Positions 35,109 to 43,321 of a stretch of 64,000 nt of DNA are shown here, piece by piece. Source of the DNA: a virus; the IMG/VR virus record IMGVR_UViG_3300032116_000037, positions 1-64,000 of that record; one strand, 5' to 3'. The notes beneath the pieces were generated by a model. The model saw only the letters and a program-made list of their open reading frames with translations. It searched no databases and had not been told where the DNA came from. The translations under genes were made by a program, and so were the position numbers. Each line of letters starts with the position of its first letter. Within the stretch, counting starts at the first letter, position 1.

Positions 35109-36295
35109 TGAGTTATAATGTCTATGATGCCATCAAAGATTTGATGTTATTAGACCCATTTTATGGCAATCTATCCATTCAGTTAGATAAATATATGACT
35201 GAATCTGTAGATACTGCCTGCGTGTCCTTGAAAAAGGATAAGATGAATATTGATTTATTAGTAAGCCCAAAATATTGGGATAAACTTAGTAATAATTTAC
35301 GTCTTGGTCTAATTAAGCATGAAATGCTTCATGTGGCATTCTTTCATCTATTTCTTGTACCTGGATATGAAGATAAAAAATTATTCAATATTGCTGCTGA
35401 TTTGTGCGTGAACCAATATATTGACGCAAATCAAGTAGGTGATAACTGGATTACTTTTAAGTCTTTTCCAGACATATCTTTTAAACCAAAAGAAAGCACA
35501 GATTATTATTATAATGTTTTAGAACAAAATAAAAATAATCCAACTGTAAAATCTTTATTAGACCATTTAAATGCTGGAAAACCAGCAGTATGTTCTCATA
35601 AAGGTTGGGAAGGTATTCAAGATGTACCAGAAGAAATGAGAGAATTGGCCAAAAAACAACTTGAGTATCAGATGAAAGATATTTTTGATAATATCTTAAA
35701 TAAAAATAGAGGTTTATTACCCGGTCATTTGGCTGGTTTGATAGACAGTTTTGGAAAAATTCAGCCTCCTATATTAGATTGGAAGCAAGCTATACGTAGA
35801 TTTGCTACTGGTTCTAATAAAATTAAGTTTAAGTTAAACAAAAACAAACTTAATAAAAGATATGAAGGTTGTGATTTTCCTGGCTCTATTATTAAAAGAA
35901 AGCGAAAATTACTTGTTGCAATAGATACTTCTGGTTCAGTTTCAGGAGAAGAATTAAAGCAATTCTTAACACAAATACATCATATTTGGCGAACTGATAC
36001 TGAAATCGATATTATCCAATGCGATGCTAAAATCCAGAATATTGCTAAGTATACTGGTAAAACAGTAGATTTTAAAATATTTGGAAGAGGTGGTACTGCT
36101 TTTGACCCTCCAGTGCAATATTTAAATGAAAATAACTACAATGGTTTAATTTATTTTACTGATGGAGCAGGTAGCTGCAGTGTCAAAACATTAAAACCAA
36201 TTCTATGGGTTATATCTGGAAGAAATCCATCTCATTATGGAGTATCTCAGTATATAGACCAATTACCCGGAAAGAAAGTGTTTATAGAGAAATAA
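35108..36295 (+). CDS. Metallopeptidase-like plus VWA domain protein, copy 2 (395 aa)
   Basis: Paralogue of the 28207 protein: KHEMLHVAFFH (about 70-80, HExxH), a linker, then the VWA-like domain with AIDTSGSVSGEE (about 271-282) and IYFTDGAG. The two copies share whole blocks (FGRGGTAFDP / KGRGGTSFDP, NGLIYFTDG). Its AAA+ partner copy follows at 36527. Duplication of the pair suggests different substrates or hetero-complexes. Confidence 0.85.
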   Translation: MSYNVYDAIKDLMLLDPFYGNLSIQLDKYMTESVDTACVSLKKDKMNIDLLVSPKYWDKLSNNLRLGLIKHEMLHVAFFHLFLVPGYEDKKLFNIAADLCVNQYIDANQVGDNWITFKSFPDISFKPKESTDYYYNVLEQNKNNPTVKSLLDHLNAGKPAVCSHKGWEGIQDVPEEMRELAKKQLEYQMKDIFDNILNKNRGLLPGHLAGLIDSFGKIQPPILDWKQAIRRFATGSNKIKFKLNKNKLNKRYEGCDFPGSIIKRKRKLLVAIDTSGSVSGEELKQFLTQIHHIWRTDTEIDIIQCDAKIQNIAKYTGKTVDFKIFGRGGTAFDPPVQYLNENNYNGLIYFTDGAGSCSVKTLKPILWVISGRNPSHYGVSQYIDQLPGKKVFIEK

Positions 36296-36296
36296 T

Positions 36297-36521
36297 ATGG
36301 ATTTTAGAAAACATGTTGACGAACAGTTAGAGAAAAACAGACATAAAAAGAAAATAACCTCTGTTCATGAAGGTTATGGTCTTTTGATAGAAGAAGTAGA
36401 TGAGTTTTTTGATGAAGTAAAAAAGAAAACATCTGTAAGATTTAGAGAAGATGTTGTAAAAGAACTCGCTCAAATAGCAGCAATGTGTGAACGTATCTAT
36501 AATGATTTGTATAAAGGGTAA
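36297..36521 (+). CDS. MazG-like nucleotide pyrophosphohydrolase domain protein (74 aa)
   Basis: HEGYGLLIEEVDEFFDEVKK (about 24-43) followed by VVKELAQIAAMCERIYNDL (about 53-71). The EExxE pair with a downstream E-L-A-x-I-A-A-M helix is the arrangement of short phage MazG/dUTPase-like all-alpha NTP pyrophosphohydrolases. Only four helices fit in 74 residues, so it would work as a dimer or tetramer. One base after the previous gene. Confidence 0.65.
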   Translation: MDFRKHVDEQLEKNRHKKKITSVHEGYGLLIEEVDEFFDEVKKKTSVRFREDVVKELAQIAAMCERIYNDLYKG

Positions 36522-36526
36522 TAAAT

Positions 36527-37693
36527 ATGCATAAAGTATCTGTCTCTTATAAGCCGTCTGAAGTCCGGAGCTTGCTCCAACATATTGTTAATAATAATCA
36601 ATACTTGGTTGAAAATGATTTACAACCATTAGCTATTGAAATTGTTGGTGAGCCTGGAATTGGTAAGACAACTCTAGTAATAGATGAGGCAAAAAGATTA
36701 GGTTTAGATTATTATAAACTATCTATGTCTCAAACAGATGAATTATCTGATTTAGTTGGTTTTCCTATTCGTGAGTTTAAAACAAATACTGGAGAATGGA
36801 TTAGTGAAAAACAGCTAAATTCTTCTCACGAATTAAGTGGTGAAGCTCGCACAGCATGGTGTCCACCTAAGTGGGTTCCAAATGATGAAAATAGTAAAGG
36901 AGTATTGATTCTAGACGATTGGACTCGTGCTGATTCTAGATTTGCTCAAGCCACAATGGAATTAATTGAGAAATCAGAATATATGAGCTGGAAATTGCCA
37001 AAGGGCTGGAGTATTGTATTAACAAGCAATCCAGATAATGGTGATTATGCTGTTAATAGCCTAGATACTGCGCAAAAAACACGCTATCTCTCTATCAATA
37101 TGAAATATGATAAGGATGATTGGGCGGAGTGGGCGGAAGCAAATAGTATTGACTCTCGTTGTATTAACTTTGTGCTTCTTAATCCTGAAGTTCTAGATGT
37201 AAATAAGAATTTGAACGCAAGAATTGTAACTAAATTTTTCAATTCAATTTCATCTATTAGTTCTTTTAAGGGAAATCTTAGACTTATTAGAACTCTTGGA
37301 GAAGCCTCTGTTGGTTCAGATTTTGTTGAAAGATTCTTAGTCTTTATTAATAATGAGCAAGATAGAATTCCATCTCCTCATGAAATACTAACTCATGATA
37401 ATGAAGAATATATTATTGGTAAAATTAAGCAGGTATCAGGAGATAGAGAAGACACTTCTTATAAAGCTGCGGTTGCCGGGACTATTGCTGCAAGATTAGT
37501 TAATTATATTAAATATTCAGTTACTGAACCTAAAAAGTTCAAGAAAAAGGCTTTTACTGAACGTATTAAGAATATAATGTTAGCTAAATTATTCCATGAT
37601 GATACTAATTATTATCTAACAGCATCATTTTCTGTAATTCCTCAATTTGAAGCGTTCTTGCAAGATCCTCATATTAAGCAATTTATTAGGTAA
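36527..37693 (+). CDS. MoxR-type AAA+ ATPase, partner of copy 2 (388 aa)
   Basis: Walker A GEPGIGKTT (about 42-50), Walker B KGVLILDDWTRA (about 126-137), TSNPDNGDYAVN. Clear paralogue of the 29396 ATPase (shared AWCPPKWVP, IDSRCINFVLLNPEVL). Together with 35108 it repeats the gene order of the first copy. Confidence 0.88.
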   Translation: MHKVSVSYKPSEVRSLLQHIVNNNQYLVENDLQPLAIEIVGEPGIGKTTLVIDEAKRLGLDYYKLSMSQTDELSDLVGFPIREFKTNTGEWISEKQLNSSHELSGEARTAWCPPKWVPNDENSKGVLILDDWTRADSRFAQATMELIEKSEYMSWKLPKGWSIVLTSNPDNGDYAVNSLDTAQKTRYLSINMKYDKDDWAEWAEANSIDSRCINFVLLNPEVLDVNKNLNARIVTKFFNSISSISSFKGNLRLIRTLGEASVGSDFVERFLVFINNEQDRIPSPHEILTHDNEEYIIGKIKQVSGDREDTSYKAAVAGTIAARLVNYIKYSVTEPKKFKKKAFTERIKNIMLAKLFHDDTNYYLTASFSVIPQFEAFLQDPHIKQFIR

Positions 37694-37697
37694 TAAA

Positions 37698-38504
37698 ATG
37701 GACTATAAAAATCATTTTATAATTATACCAAATGAAAAAGCAAGATTAGCCCTCAGATGGTATGGAAGTAGTTCACAAACAGAGTCATCACGCTATGGTA
37801 CGCCTTTGATAGAACAAGAATTAAATGACGCTTTAACAGAAGTATCCAAGAGAAAAATTGATATTACAAATAAAACAATTTTTTTCTTAAATGGTATTGA
37901 AATAAAGCAAGAATTATATAAAAAAAATTATAATCTTAAAACTACTAAAGACCCCGAAAAAGCTGATTATATTGTCTTTGGTCAAAGACATATTCATAAA
38001 AATTATTGGGGATATGGATATTACCATATAAATAAAAATATTATTGATATATGTAAAAAATATCATGATAAGTTTTTAGATTATAGAAACATTATGGCTG
38101 CGGCAACTAAACAACAAACTTTAACTCATGAAAATGCGTTAAAACTTTTTAGAATGTCGTGTGCTGAAGATGATGTAAATGCTAAATTATTAAAAACATT
38201 AGTAATTGATATAGATTATAATGAATATCCTCTTCTTATGTCAATTTTATTAAGGAAAATAAGAACTAGAACGAGTGATGGAATATTTTTAAATTATTAC
38301 AATCAATTTAGAGCAAGTAGTGCCTATATAAATTTAGGTAATGTATATTCTAACCATATTGATTTAAAATGGATAATTGATAATGTTGGTGCAAAAGATT
38401 TAGAATTGGTTATTGGCTTATTTAATGAGCAAATACCAGACTTTCAATTAGTCAGAAAGAATCCAGCACCGGCTTTGACTGAAACTAATAAATGGGATTT
38501 ATGA
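37698..38504 (+). CDS. Module accessory protein 2 (268 aa)
   Basis: Start MDYKNHFIIIPNEKARLALR at 37698; an upstream start lies within the AAA+ gene. First half mixed alpha/beta with DPEKADYIVFGQRHIHKNYW, second half helical. Ends in TETNKWDL. Likely counterpart of the 34293 protein. Function unknown. Confidence 0.6.
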   Translation: MDYKNHFIIIPNEKARLALRWYGSSSQTESSRYGTPLIEQELNDALTEVSKRKIDITNKTIFFLNGIEIKQELYKKNYNLKTTKDPEKADYIVFGQRHIHKNYWGYGYYHINKNIIDICKKYHDKFLDYRNIMAAATKQQTLTHENALKLFRMSCAEDDVNAKLLKTLVIDIDYNEYPLLMSILLRKIRTRTSDGIFLNYYNQFRASSAYINLGNVYSNHIDLKWIIDNVGAKDLELVIGLFNEQIPDFQLVRKNPAPALTETNKWDL

Positions 38505-38863
38505 TATATATAGTAAATCATTCTATTAAAAAAGGCACTGAAATTATTTTAAAAAATAAATTACATTATTCTAAGAAAATTTCAGGTATATATGAAGATT
38601 TAACTAAAAATAAAGTAGACTCTAGGTATATTTATATTGCTTATGATGGAGATATACCTATCGGTTGTGCTTTATCTAGTACTAATGCGACAGCAATGGT
38701 TTTCATATCGCCTAAATATAGGCGTAAAGGTTTAGGTACTTTATTAATTACAAAATTATGCGAAGAAAACAAAAAAAATTATTTTCTTTCTGTAGACAAA
38801 ACCAGTTCAAAAAGTAAAAAACATTTTTGGGATTATGTTAAAAATAAGATATATAAATGTTGA
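38501..38863 (+). CDS. GNAT-family N-acetyltransferase (120 aa)
   Basis: IPIGCALSSTNATAMVFISP (strands 3-4) leads into KYRRKGLGTLLITKLCEEN (about 72-90), the R/Q-x-x-G-x-G/A acetyl-CoA pyrophosphate-binding loop of GNAT enzymes. It is shorter than usual (about 140-160) but keeps the core. ATGA overlap with the previous gene. The acceptor substrate is unknown. Confidence 0.75.
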   Translation: MIYIVNHSIKKGTEIILKNKLHYSKKISGIYEDLTKNKVDSRYIYIAYDGDIPIGCALSSTNATAMVFISPKYRRKGLGTLLITKLCEENKKNYFLSVDKTSSKSKKHFWDYVKNKIYKC

Positions 38864-39107
38864 ATGTGATAAATGTGGCGAAGTTATTTTACCTTATAAT
38901 AAAATTATAGAATGTCGATGTGGACAAAAAATTAAATATACTTATAAAGTAGAAAAAAGCCCAATGGATTTAGCATTTTCAACACTAATATCTTTAGGTT
39001 ATTCTAACAATGAAATTAGAAATGCGATACATAACTCATACTTTTTGACACCTCAAGATATGATTGAGCATGTAAAAAAATATGTTAATAGGACAAAACA
39101 AGGTTAA
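38835..39107 (+). CDS. Zinc-ribbon protein with RuvA domain-III-like tail (90 aa)
   Basis: VECDKCGEVILPYNKI and ECRCGQKIKY provide two CxxC/CxC knuckles (about residues 11-31). The tail SPMDLAFSTLISLGYSNNEI (about 43-62) followed by RNAI has the spacing of RuvA domain III and UBA-like three-helix folds (A-x-x-x-L-x-x-LGY-x-x-x-E). RuvA domain III is the part that binds RuvB. The next gene is RuvB-like and overlaps it, so a role as its DNA-targeting adaptor is inferred. Confidence 0.55.
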   Translation: MLKIRYINVECDKCGEVILPYNKIIECRCGQKIKYTYKVEKSPMDLAFSTLISLGYSNNEIRNAIHNSYFLTPQDMIEHVKKYVNRTKQG

Positions 39108-39942
39108 AAAACAAATAGAGTTAATAACTCAAAATGAATTTAAACCGACTTTAATATGCGGGCCGAGCGGTTATGGTAAAACCACGTTCGCCAGCTATAT
39201 TTCAGAATCATTAAATCAAGATATTACGGTGATAAATTGCGCAACAAAAACAAACAAGCAGGATATTATCAAAGATATCCTTAGAGTGTCAAAATATTCT
39301 TGTGTATTATTAGATGAGATTCATTCATTACCTAATTCTTACCAGGAAATAGTTTATTCTTTTTTGGATAAGCAGCAAATAAATTTTAATAAATTAAAAT
39401 TGGACGTTTCAACTATTAATTTTATAGGAGCGACAACCGATGAAGGCTCTTTACTAGAGCCTCTCTTAAATAGATTTGTTTATAAACTTAGATTAGATAA
39501 TTATACTGATGATGATTTAGGTCATATTATTTATAATTATTTACAGCAAGCATATAATAAAGACGATTGTTTTGCTTTAGGTAAAACAGCTAGAGGTTGC
39601 CCACGTGTTGCAATAGCCAGAGCTAATGCTTTTAAAATCAGTAAAAGTTTAAGTAATTTTTTTGAATATTGGGATGTTTCTCCAGAAGGTTTTGAAAAGC
39701 CAGATTATCAATATTTAGAATTATTGCGAGACAATTATCCAAAACCAGTCTCTCTTAAAACAATAGAACAAAAATTAAAAATGTCTTCTGATTCTGTAGT
39801 TAATAATATTGAATCTTTTTTGATTCATAAAGACTTAATTATAAAATCTTCTAAGGGTAGAGAGCTGACTAGAAAAGGGTTGGATTTTATGAATATTGAT
39901 AATATTGATAAATTTCTACAAAACGATTTAAGCTGGTTATAA
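39082..39942 (+). CDS. RuvB-like Holliday-junction branch-migration ATPase (286 aa)
   Basis: IGQNKVKKQIEL (3-14) matches the RuvB start. Walker A GPSGYGKT (27-34), Walker B VLLDEIH (75-81), sensor 1 FIGATTDEGSLLEPLLNRF (114-132) and ARGCPRVAIARAN (about 169-181) all follow RuvB. The C-terminal winged helix (NYPKPVSLKTIEQKLKMSSD to LIIKSSKGRELTRKGLDF) is present. Bacterial RuvB is about 330-350 residues. It would drive branch migration during phage recombination or replication restart, or clamp-loader-like remodelling. A strong terminator follows. Confidence 0.75.
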   Translation: MLIGQNKVKKQIELITQNEFKPTLICGPSGYGKTTFASYISESLNQDITVINCATKTNKQDIIKDILRVSKYSCVLLDEIHSLPNSYQEIVYSFLDKQQINFNKLKLDVSTINFIGATTDEGSLLEPLLNRFVYKLRLDNYTDDDLGHIIYNYLQQAYNKDDCFALGKTARGCPRVAIARANAFKISKSLSNFFEYWDVSPEGFEKPDYQYLELLRDNYPKPVSLKTIEQKLKMSSDSVVNNIESFLIHKDLIIKSSKGRELTRKGLDFMNIDNIDKFLQNDLSWL

Positions 39943-39965
39943 AATAACGCGCCTGCTTCGCAAAA

Positions 39966-40017
39966 ACGGCCCGTCTGCGCATTTCTTTTGAGATTGCGTG
40001 GTCCGGGCCGTTTTTTT
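39966..40017 (+). terminator. Rho-independent terminator
   Basis: ACGGCCCG (39966-39973) pairs with CGGGCCGT (40004-40011) and is followed by seven T residues. The long loop (30 nt) contains TGCGCA. It ends the transcript that includes the MoxR/VWA module and the RuvB-like gene. Confidence 0.85.
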
Positions 40018-40051
40018 ATGTAAACGCATTATAAACGAAATTTGGAGTTTT

Positions 40052-40363
40052 ATGAATATTTTTATTCTTAAAGAAGATTTTTTCTTGTTAACTAAAATCT
40101 TTCTTACATTCCCTAAATCTTACATAATTTTTAACAGTTCTTATCTATATCCTTCAGATCATGCATTATTATCGTTACTAAATAAAATATATAGTAGATA
40201 TTCCAAGATATATTTTAAAGAATATGTTAAACAACAAGAATATTCTTTACACGCCTTTGAATTAAAATTACTTAAAAGTATTAGTGAAGCTCGTCATGCT
40301 TGGGTGTCAAGCCAAATTCTCCCTTCTCAATCTAAACTTTTCTTTAAATTGGTGGTCGAATGA
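40052..40363 (+). CDS. Hypothetical protein (103 aa)
   Basis: ATG 40052 with GGAG seven bases upstream. MNIFILKEDFFLLTKIFLTF, aromatic and leucine-rich; ends LPSQSKLFFKLVVE. Not recognised. First gene after the terminator. Confidence 0.65.
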   Translation: MNIFILKEDFFLLTKIFLTFPKSYIIFNSSYLYPSDHALLSLLNKIYSRYSKIYFKEYVKQQEYSLHAFELKLLKSISEARHAWVSSQILPSQSKLFFKLVVE

Positions 40364-40689
40364 AAACAAAAATGAAAAAGAAACAAATAATAGTTGATCA
40401 TATGTTTATTCAAGAATTATGTCATTTTAATTCTATTAGAGAAGCATTAACTTATTACGCGCAAATATATATAAGTGGGTATGATAAATTAGATTATGAT
40501 GATTTTAACGATTTGATTGCTTGTAAAACGCGAGAAGAAACTGATGAAGAGTTTAATAAACGTATAAAGAATGAAAAAGAAAAAAGAGCAAAACGCAATG
40601 CACAAATTAAAAGAGAAAAAGAGCAACAAAAAGAAAAAAGACGCGAGCAATATGAAAAATTAAAAAAGGAATTTGAAGATGAAGCCTGA
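40360..40689 (+). CDS. Charged coiled-coil protein, REETD paralogue 1 (109 aa)
   Basis: After a folded N-terminal half comes CKTREETDEEFNKRIKNEKE and a long lysine/glutamate helix ending KLKKEFEDEA. The next gene carries the same layout (CKYREETDAEYEERMQSEEK and KLKKKFENEG), so the two arose by tandem duplication. Likely a coiled-coil adaptor. ATGA overlap. Confidence 0.7.
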   Translation: MKTKMKKKQIIVDHMFIQELCHFNSIREALTYYAQIYISGYDKLDYDDFNDLIACKTREETDEEFNKRIKNEKEKRAKRNAQIKREKEQQKEKRREQYEKLKKEFEDEA

Positions 40690-40969
40690 AAAAATAATAA
40701 AAATGTTTGAAGAAAAATATCTAGATTTAGAAGGAGATATTAAAGATGCGTTGATAACACTATCTAAATTATTAGGTGAAGGTTTTACTAAAATAGATAC
40801 TGAATACGATGATGATACTAAAAAATTCTATGCGTGTAAATACAGAGAAGAAACTGATGCGGAATATGAAGAAAGAATGCAATCAGAAGAAAAACAAAGA
40901 CAAAGAACTTTATATTATGAAAAACAGATGTATGAAAAATTGAAGAAAAAATTTGAAAATGAGGGATGA
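40679..40969 (+). CDS. Charged coiled-coil protein, REETD paralogue 2 (96 aa)
   Basis: ATG 40679 (MKPEKIIKMFEEKYLDLEGD) is preferred over a TTG two codons earlier. Paralogue of 40360: DALITLSKLLGEGFTKIDTE then CKYREETD and a charged helix. Function unknown. Confidence 0.7.
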   Translation: MKPEKIIKMFEEKYLDLEGDIKDALITLSKLLGEGFTKIDTEYDDDTKKFYACKYREETDAEYEERMQSEEKQRQRTLYYEKQMYEKLKKKFENEG

Positions 40970-41187
40970 AAATGTCAAGAGTTGACGATCAGTTTAATTC
41001 TGGAGTTTTATGTACAATTTGTATAGTTTTATTTTTTCTTATTGAAATAATGATAGTTTATACTACTCATTGTATTACTCATTATCAAATTTGGAATGAG
41101 GCTGTGCATTATGGCCACGCTATAAAAATTAAAACAAATGAAGGTGATTCTTTTATTTGGAAAAAAGCTGAAGAGGTAAAAGAATGA
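40966..41187 (+). CDS. Single-span membrane protein (73 aa)
   Basis: GVLCTICIVLFFLIEIMIVY (about 13-32) is a clear membrane segment, followed by a soluble, mixed-charge C-terminal part. ATGA overlap with both neighbours. Function unknown. Confidence 0.65.
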   Translation: MKMSRVDDQFNSGVLCTICIVLFFLIEIMIVYTTHCITHYQIWNEAVHYGHAIKIKTNEGDSFIWKKAEEVKE

Positions 41188-41417
41188 TAAAATGTTATGA
41201 TGTAACTATTAAAATACTCCATAAAAAACATTTACCATCTATATTAAAAAAAAATAATATTGAAAATTTATTAGTTCCGTTTTTTGAACCTGATAAAGAT
41301 ATAAATGAAATAATAAAACGTATGGTTCAGTATGCTCCTGAGAGTGAAAATATATGTTATTGTTTTTATGAAAATAATGAATGGGGTTTTGTTTGTTTTA
41401 AGGATGATGAGGTTTAA
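41184..41417 (+). CDS. Hypothetical protein (77 aa)
   Basis: MIKCYDVTIKILHKKHLPSI then IENLLVPFFEPDKDINEIIK and NICYCFYENNEWGFVCFKDD. Mixed alpha/beta. ATGA overlap. Function unknown. Confidence 0.65.
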   Translation: MIKCYDVTIKILHKKHLPSILKKNNIENLLVPFFEPDKDINEIIKRMVQYAPESENICYCFYENNEWGFVCFKDDEV

Positions 41418-41419
41418 AA

Positions 41420-41803
41420 ATGTTTACTGTTGATGAAGCTAGAGAGTTCCTATTAAAGGCTCATATTTGTTTTGGTGTTGATGAAGATGGTATTTATGAT
41501 GAAGCAGAAAACGACCCAAAGTGGAATCAAACAATTAATTTAAATGACGCTATGCATTGGGCTATGTCAGATATGCAATATATAGAAGATGAAGAATTAC
41601 CTAGAGTTGCACGATTGTTTTGGTTATATGGTTGGGCCGGTATTTTATATTGGGTTTGTAAAGAAAAGCGTAAAAATGAAATGCCAACATTTGAAGACGC
41701 AAAAAGACAAATTCAATTTGTTGAAAACGAAGAAAATATAATGAAAGAATGTCCAGAGTCTTCTAAGAGAGCTTACTTAAAGAGACAGTATACTATAGGA
41801 TAA
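41420..41803 (+). CDS. Acidic hypothetical protein (127 aa)
   Basis: MFTVDEAREFLLKAHICFGV, VDEDGIYDEAENDPKWNQTI, ARLFWLYGWAGILYWVCKEK and a charged C-terminal helix. The hydrophobic LYGWAGILYWV is likely a buried helix. Two bases after the previous gene. Function unknown. Confidence 0.7.
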   Translation: MFTVDEAREFLLKAHICFGVDEDGIYDEAENDPKWNQTINLNDAMHWAMSDMQYIEDEELPRVARLFWLYGWAGILYWVCKEKRKNEMPTFEDAKRQIQFVENEENIMKECPESSKRAYLKRQYTIG

Positions 41804-41811
41804 ATTTAATT

Positions 41812-42108
41812 ATGATAAAAATTACTAAAAAAGGTGATAGCAATATTACTCATATCAAAATGGTTGATATGTTAAATTATCCAAATGAAGTATTTCAAGA
41901 ATATTCTAAAGGGAAGCCTCAAGAATGGTATTTTATTAATCCTGGAATTAACGAAAAAAATCTTATTGTTATTTGGTATGATGATGAAGATAAGGAATAC
42001 AAGTTATCGACTGAAGATAAAAAAGGATTAAAAGAATATAATTCTTTTGTTACTGCGGTAAAAGTCACTGACAATATTGATATTTCAATTAATATTGAGA
42101 AAAAATAA
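41812..42108 (+). CDS. Hypothetical protein (98 aa)
   Basis: MIKITKKGDSNITHIKMVDM, QEWYFINPGINEKNLIVIWY, DDEDKEYKLSTEDKKGLKEY. Beta-rich and charged. Function unknown. Confidence 0.65.
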   Translation: MIKITKKGDSNITHIKMVDMLNYPNEVFQEYSKGKPQEWYFINPGINEKNLIVIWYDDEDKEYKLSTEDKKGLKEYNSFVTAVKVTDNIDISINIEKK

Positions 42109-42365
42109 TGGAAAATATAGAATTTACTTTTAAAGTGTATGATGAACCTTTTTTTAAATTATCCGCAAGAAAAAATTTTCCAAATAGATGGGGCGTAAGT
42201 ATTATATTAGGTAAATATACTTATGGAGGTTGCCAATTATTATGGGAATTAGCAGTTCTTTATGATGATGAGATAAATTATACATCTATGTTGACTTCTG
42301 ATGTAATAGGATATTTGACTATGACTGAAGTACAAGAACTTACAAAACAAGTAGCTAGTTGGTAG
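42108..42365 (+). CDS. Hypothetical protein (85 aa)
   Basis: MENIEFTFKVYDEPFFKLSA, GVSIILGKYTYGGCQLLWEL, then a C-terminal helix MTEVQELTKQVASW. Start overlaps the upstream stop. Function unknown. Confidence 0.65.
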   Translation: MENIEFTFKVYDEPFFKLSARKNFPNRWGVSIILGKYTYGGCQLLWELAVLYDDEINYTSMLTSDVIGYLTMTEVQELTKQVASW

Positions 42366-42373
42366 AATATAAA

Positions 42374-42793
42374 ATGTATAAATTTAGAATTTGGGATAAA
42401 ACTAATAAAGTTTTTGTGTATATGGATTTTCACCGTATTAAAGCGCAAAACGTCAACAGATATACAGATGGTAAAATTCGCTTACAATTAGAGTTTAAAT
42501 ATACAAATCAATTTGCTCCAGAAGTTAAAAATTTACATCAACAAGAAGATAATTATGTGATTCAAATTTATACTGGGAAAAAAGATAAGCATGGTAAAGA
42601 AATCTATGAAGGAGATATAATTGAATGCTATCATTGGTTTGATGGATTAGAATCAAAAGCAACAGAAAAATCTAAAATACCAGTCACATGTTCTATTAGT
42701 AGTTCTTTAGACCCAGAATATTCCACTTGTTATGATGGTGTCGACCATTTTGAAGATATAGAAATTATTGGGCACATTTTTGAAGAAAAATAA
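42374..42793 (+). CDS. YopX-family protein (139 aa)
   Basis: Starts with YKFRIWDKTNKVFVYMDFHR and contains IQIYTGKKDKHGKEIYEGDI (about 79-98), then EIIGHIFE at the end: the hallmarks of the YopX family (KFRxWD, YTGxKDKxGKxIYEGDI, GNI/H-E). The family is common in phages, folds as a small beta-barrel and is of unknown function. ATG 42374 is used rather than an earlier TTG. Confidence 0.88.
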   Translation: MYKFRIWDKTNKVFVYMDFHRIKAQNVNRYTDGKIRLQLEFKYTNQFAPEVKNLHQQEDNYVIQIYTGKKDKHGKEIYEGDIIECYHWFDGLESKATEKSKIPVTCSISSSLDPEYSTCYDGVDHFEDIEIIGHIFEEK

Positions 42794-42795
42794 AT

Positions 42796-43125
42796 ATGTT
42801 TATTACATTTATACAAAATAATCCTGGCGGAAAATTTATTGGACCTACAACTGTAGTTATTGAGGGAAATTCTTATGCTGATATATTAGATAGCGCAGAA
42901 GATTATGGAATTTATTTTGATGGAGTAGAAGAAGGCACTGATTGTAAATGTTGTGGTGATAGATGGAATTGTCCAAGCGAATCAAAAATGAATAAAAATA
43001 TAATGTTTTATGGTAAAGAAATTGATATGTTAAAAAGCTACATAATTTTTGGAAAAAATTTATTTTTAAATTCTGAAGGTAATCGTGATTTTATAATAAT
43101 CCCAAAAAATAAAAATGAAAAGTAA
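42796..43125 (+). CDS. Hypothetical protein with CxCCGDRW motif (109 aa)
   Basis: MFITFIQNNPGGKFIGPTTV, YADILDSAEDYGIYFDGVEE, then CKCCGDRWNCPSESK, four cysteines in 10 residues that may hold a metal. The C-terminal half is mixed. Similar DCxCCGxRW motifs occur in small phage proteins of unknown function. Confidence 0.65.
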   Translation: MFITFIQNNPGGKFIGPTTVVIEGNSYADILDSAEDYGIYFDGVEEGTDCKCCGDRWNCPSESKMNKNIMFYGKEIDMLKSYIIFGKNLFLNSEGNRDFIIIPKNKNEK

Positions 43126-43321
43126 AATTTATTGCCCGCGCTCTGGTTGTGGCAAAGCAAATGGGGCCGCTCCGCCATGTCCAGTGAAGTGTAAAAATTG
43201 TGGATATGGTACTTATGAAAAACCTTATGTATTAACTAATGTTGACAAAATTTGTATAAAATGTAAATATTGCTTATCGTGTGGAAGAATTAGTAAAAAA
43301 GAGTATTATAATAATGTATGA
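43115..43321 (+). CDS. Double zinc-knuckle protein (68 aa)
   Basis: CPRSGCGKANG, CPVKCKNCGYG and CIKCKYCLSCGR give ten cysteines, enough for two zinc ribbons. Probably nucleic-acid or protein binding. Overlaps the previous gene by 11 bp. Confidence 0.65.
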   Translation: MKSKIYCPRSGCGKANGAAPPCPVKCKNCGYGTYEKPYVLTNVDKICIKCKYCLSCGRISKKEYYNNV

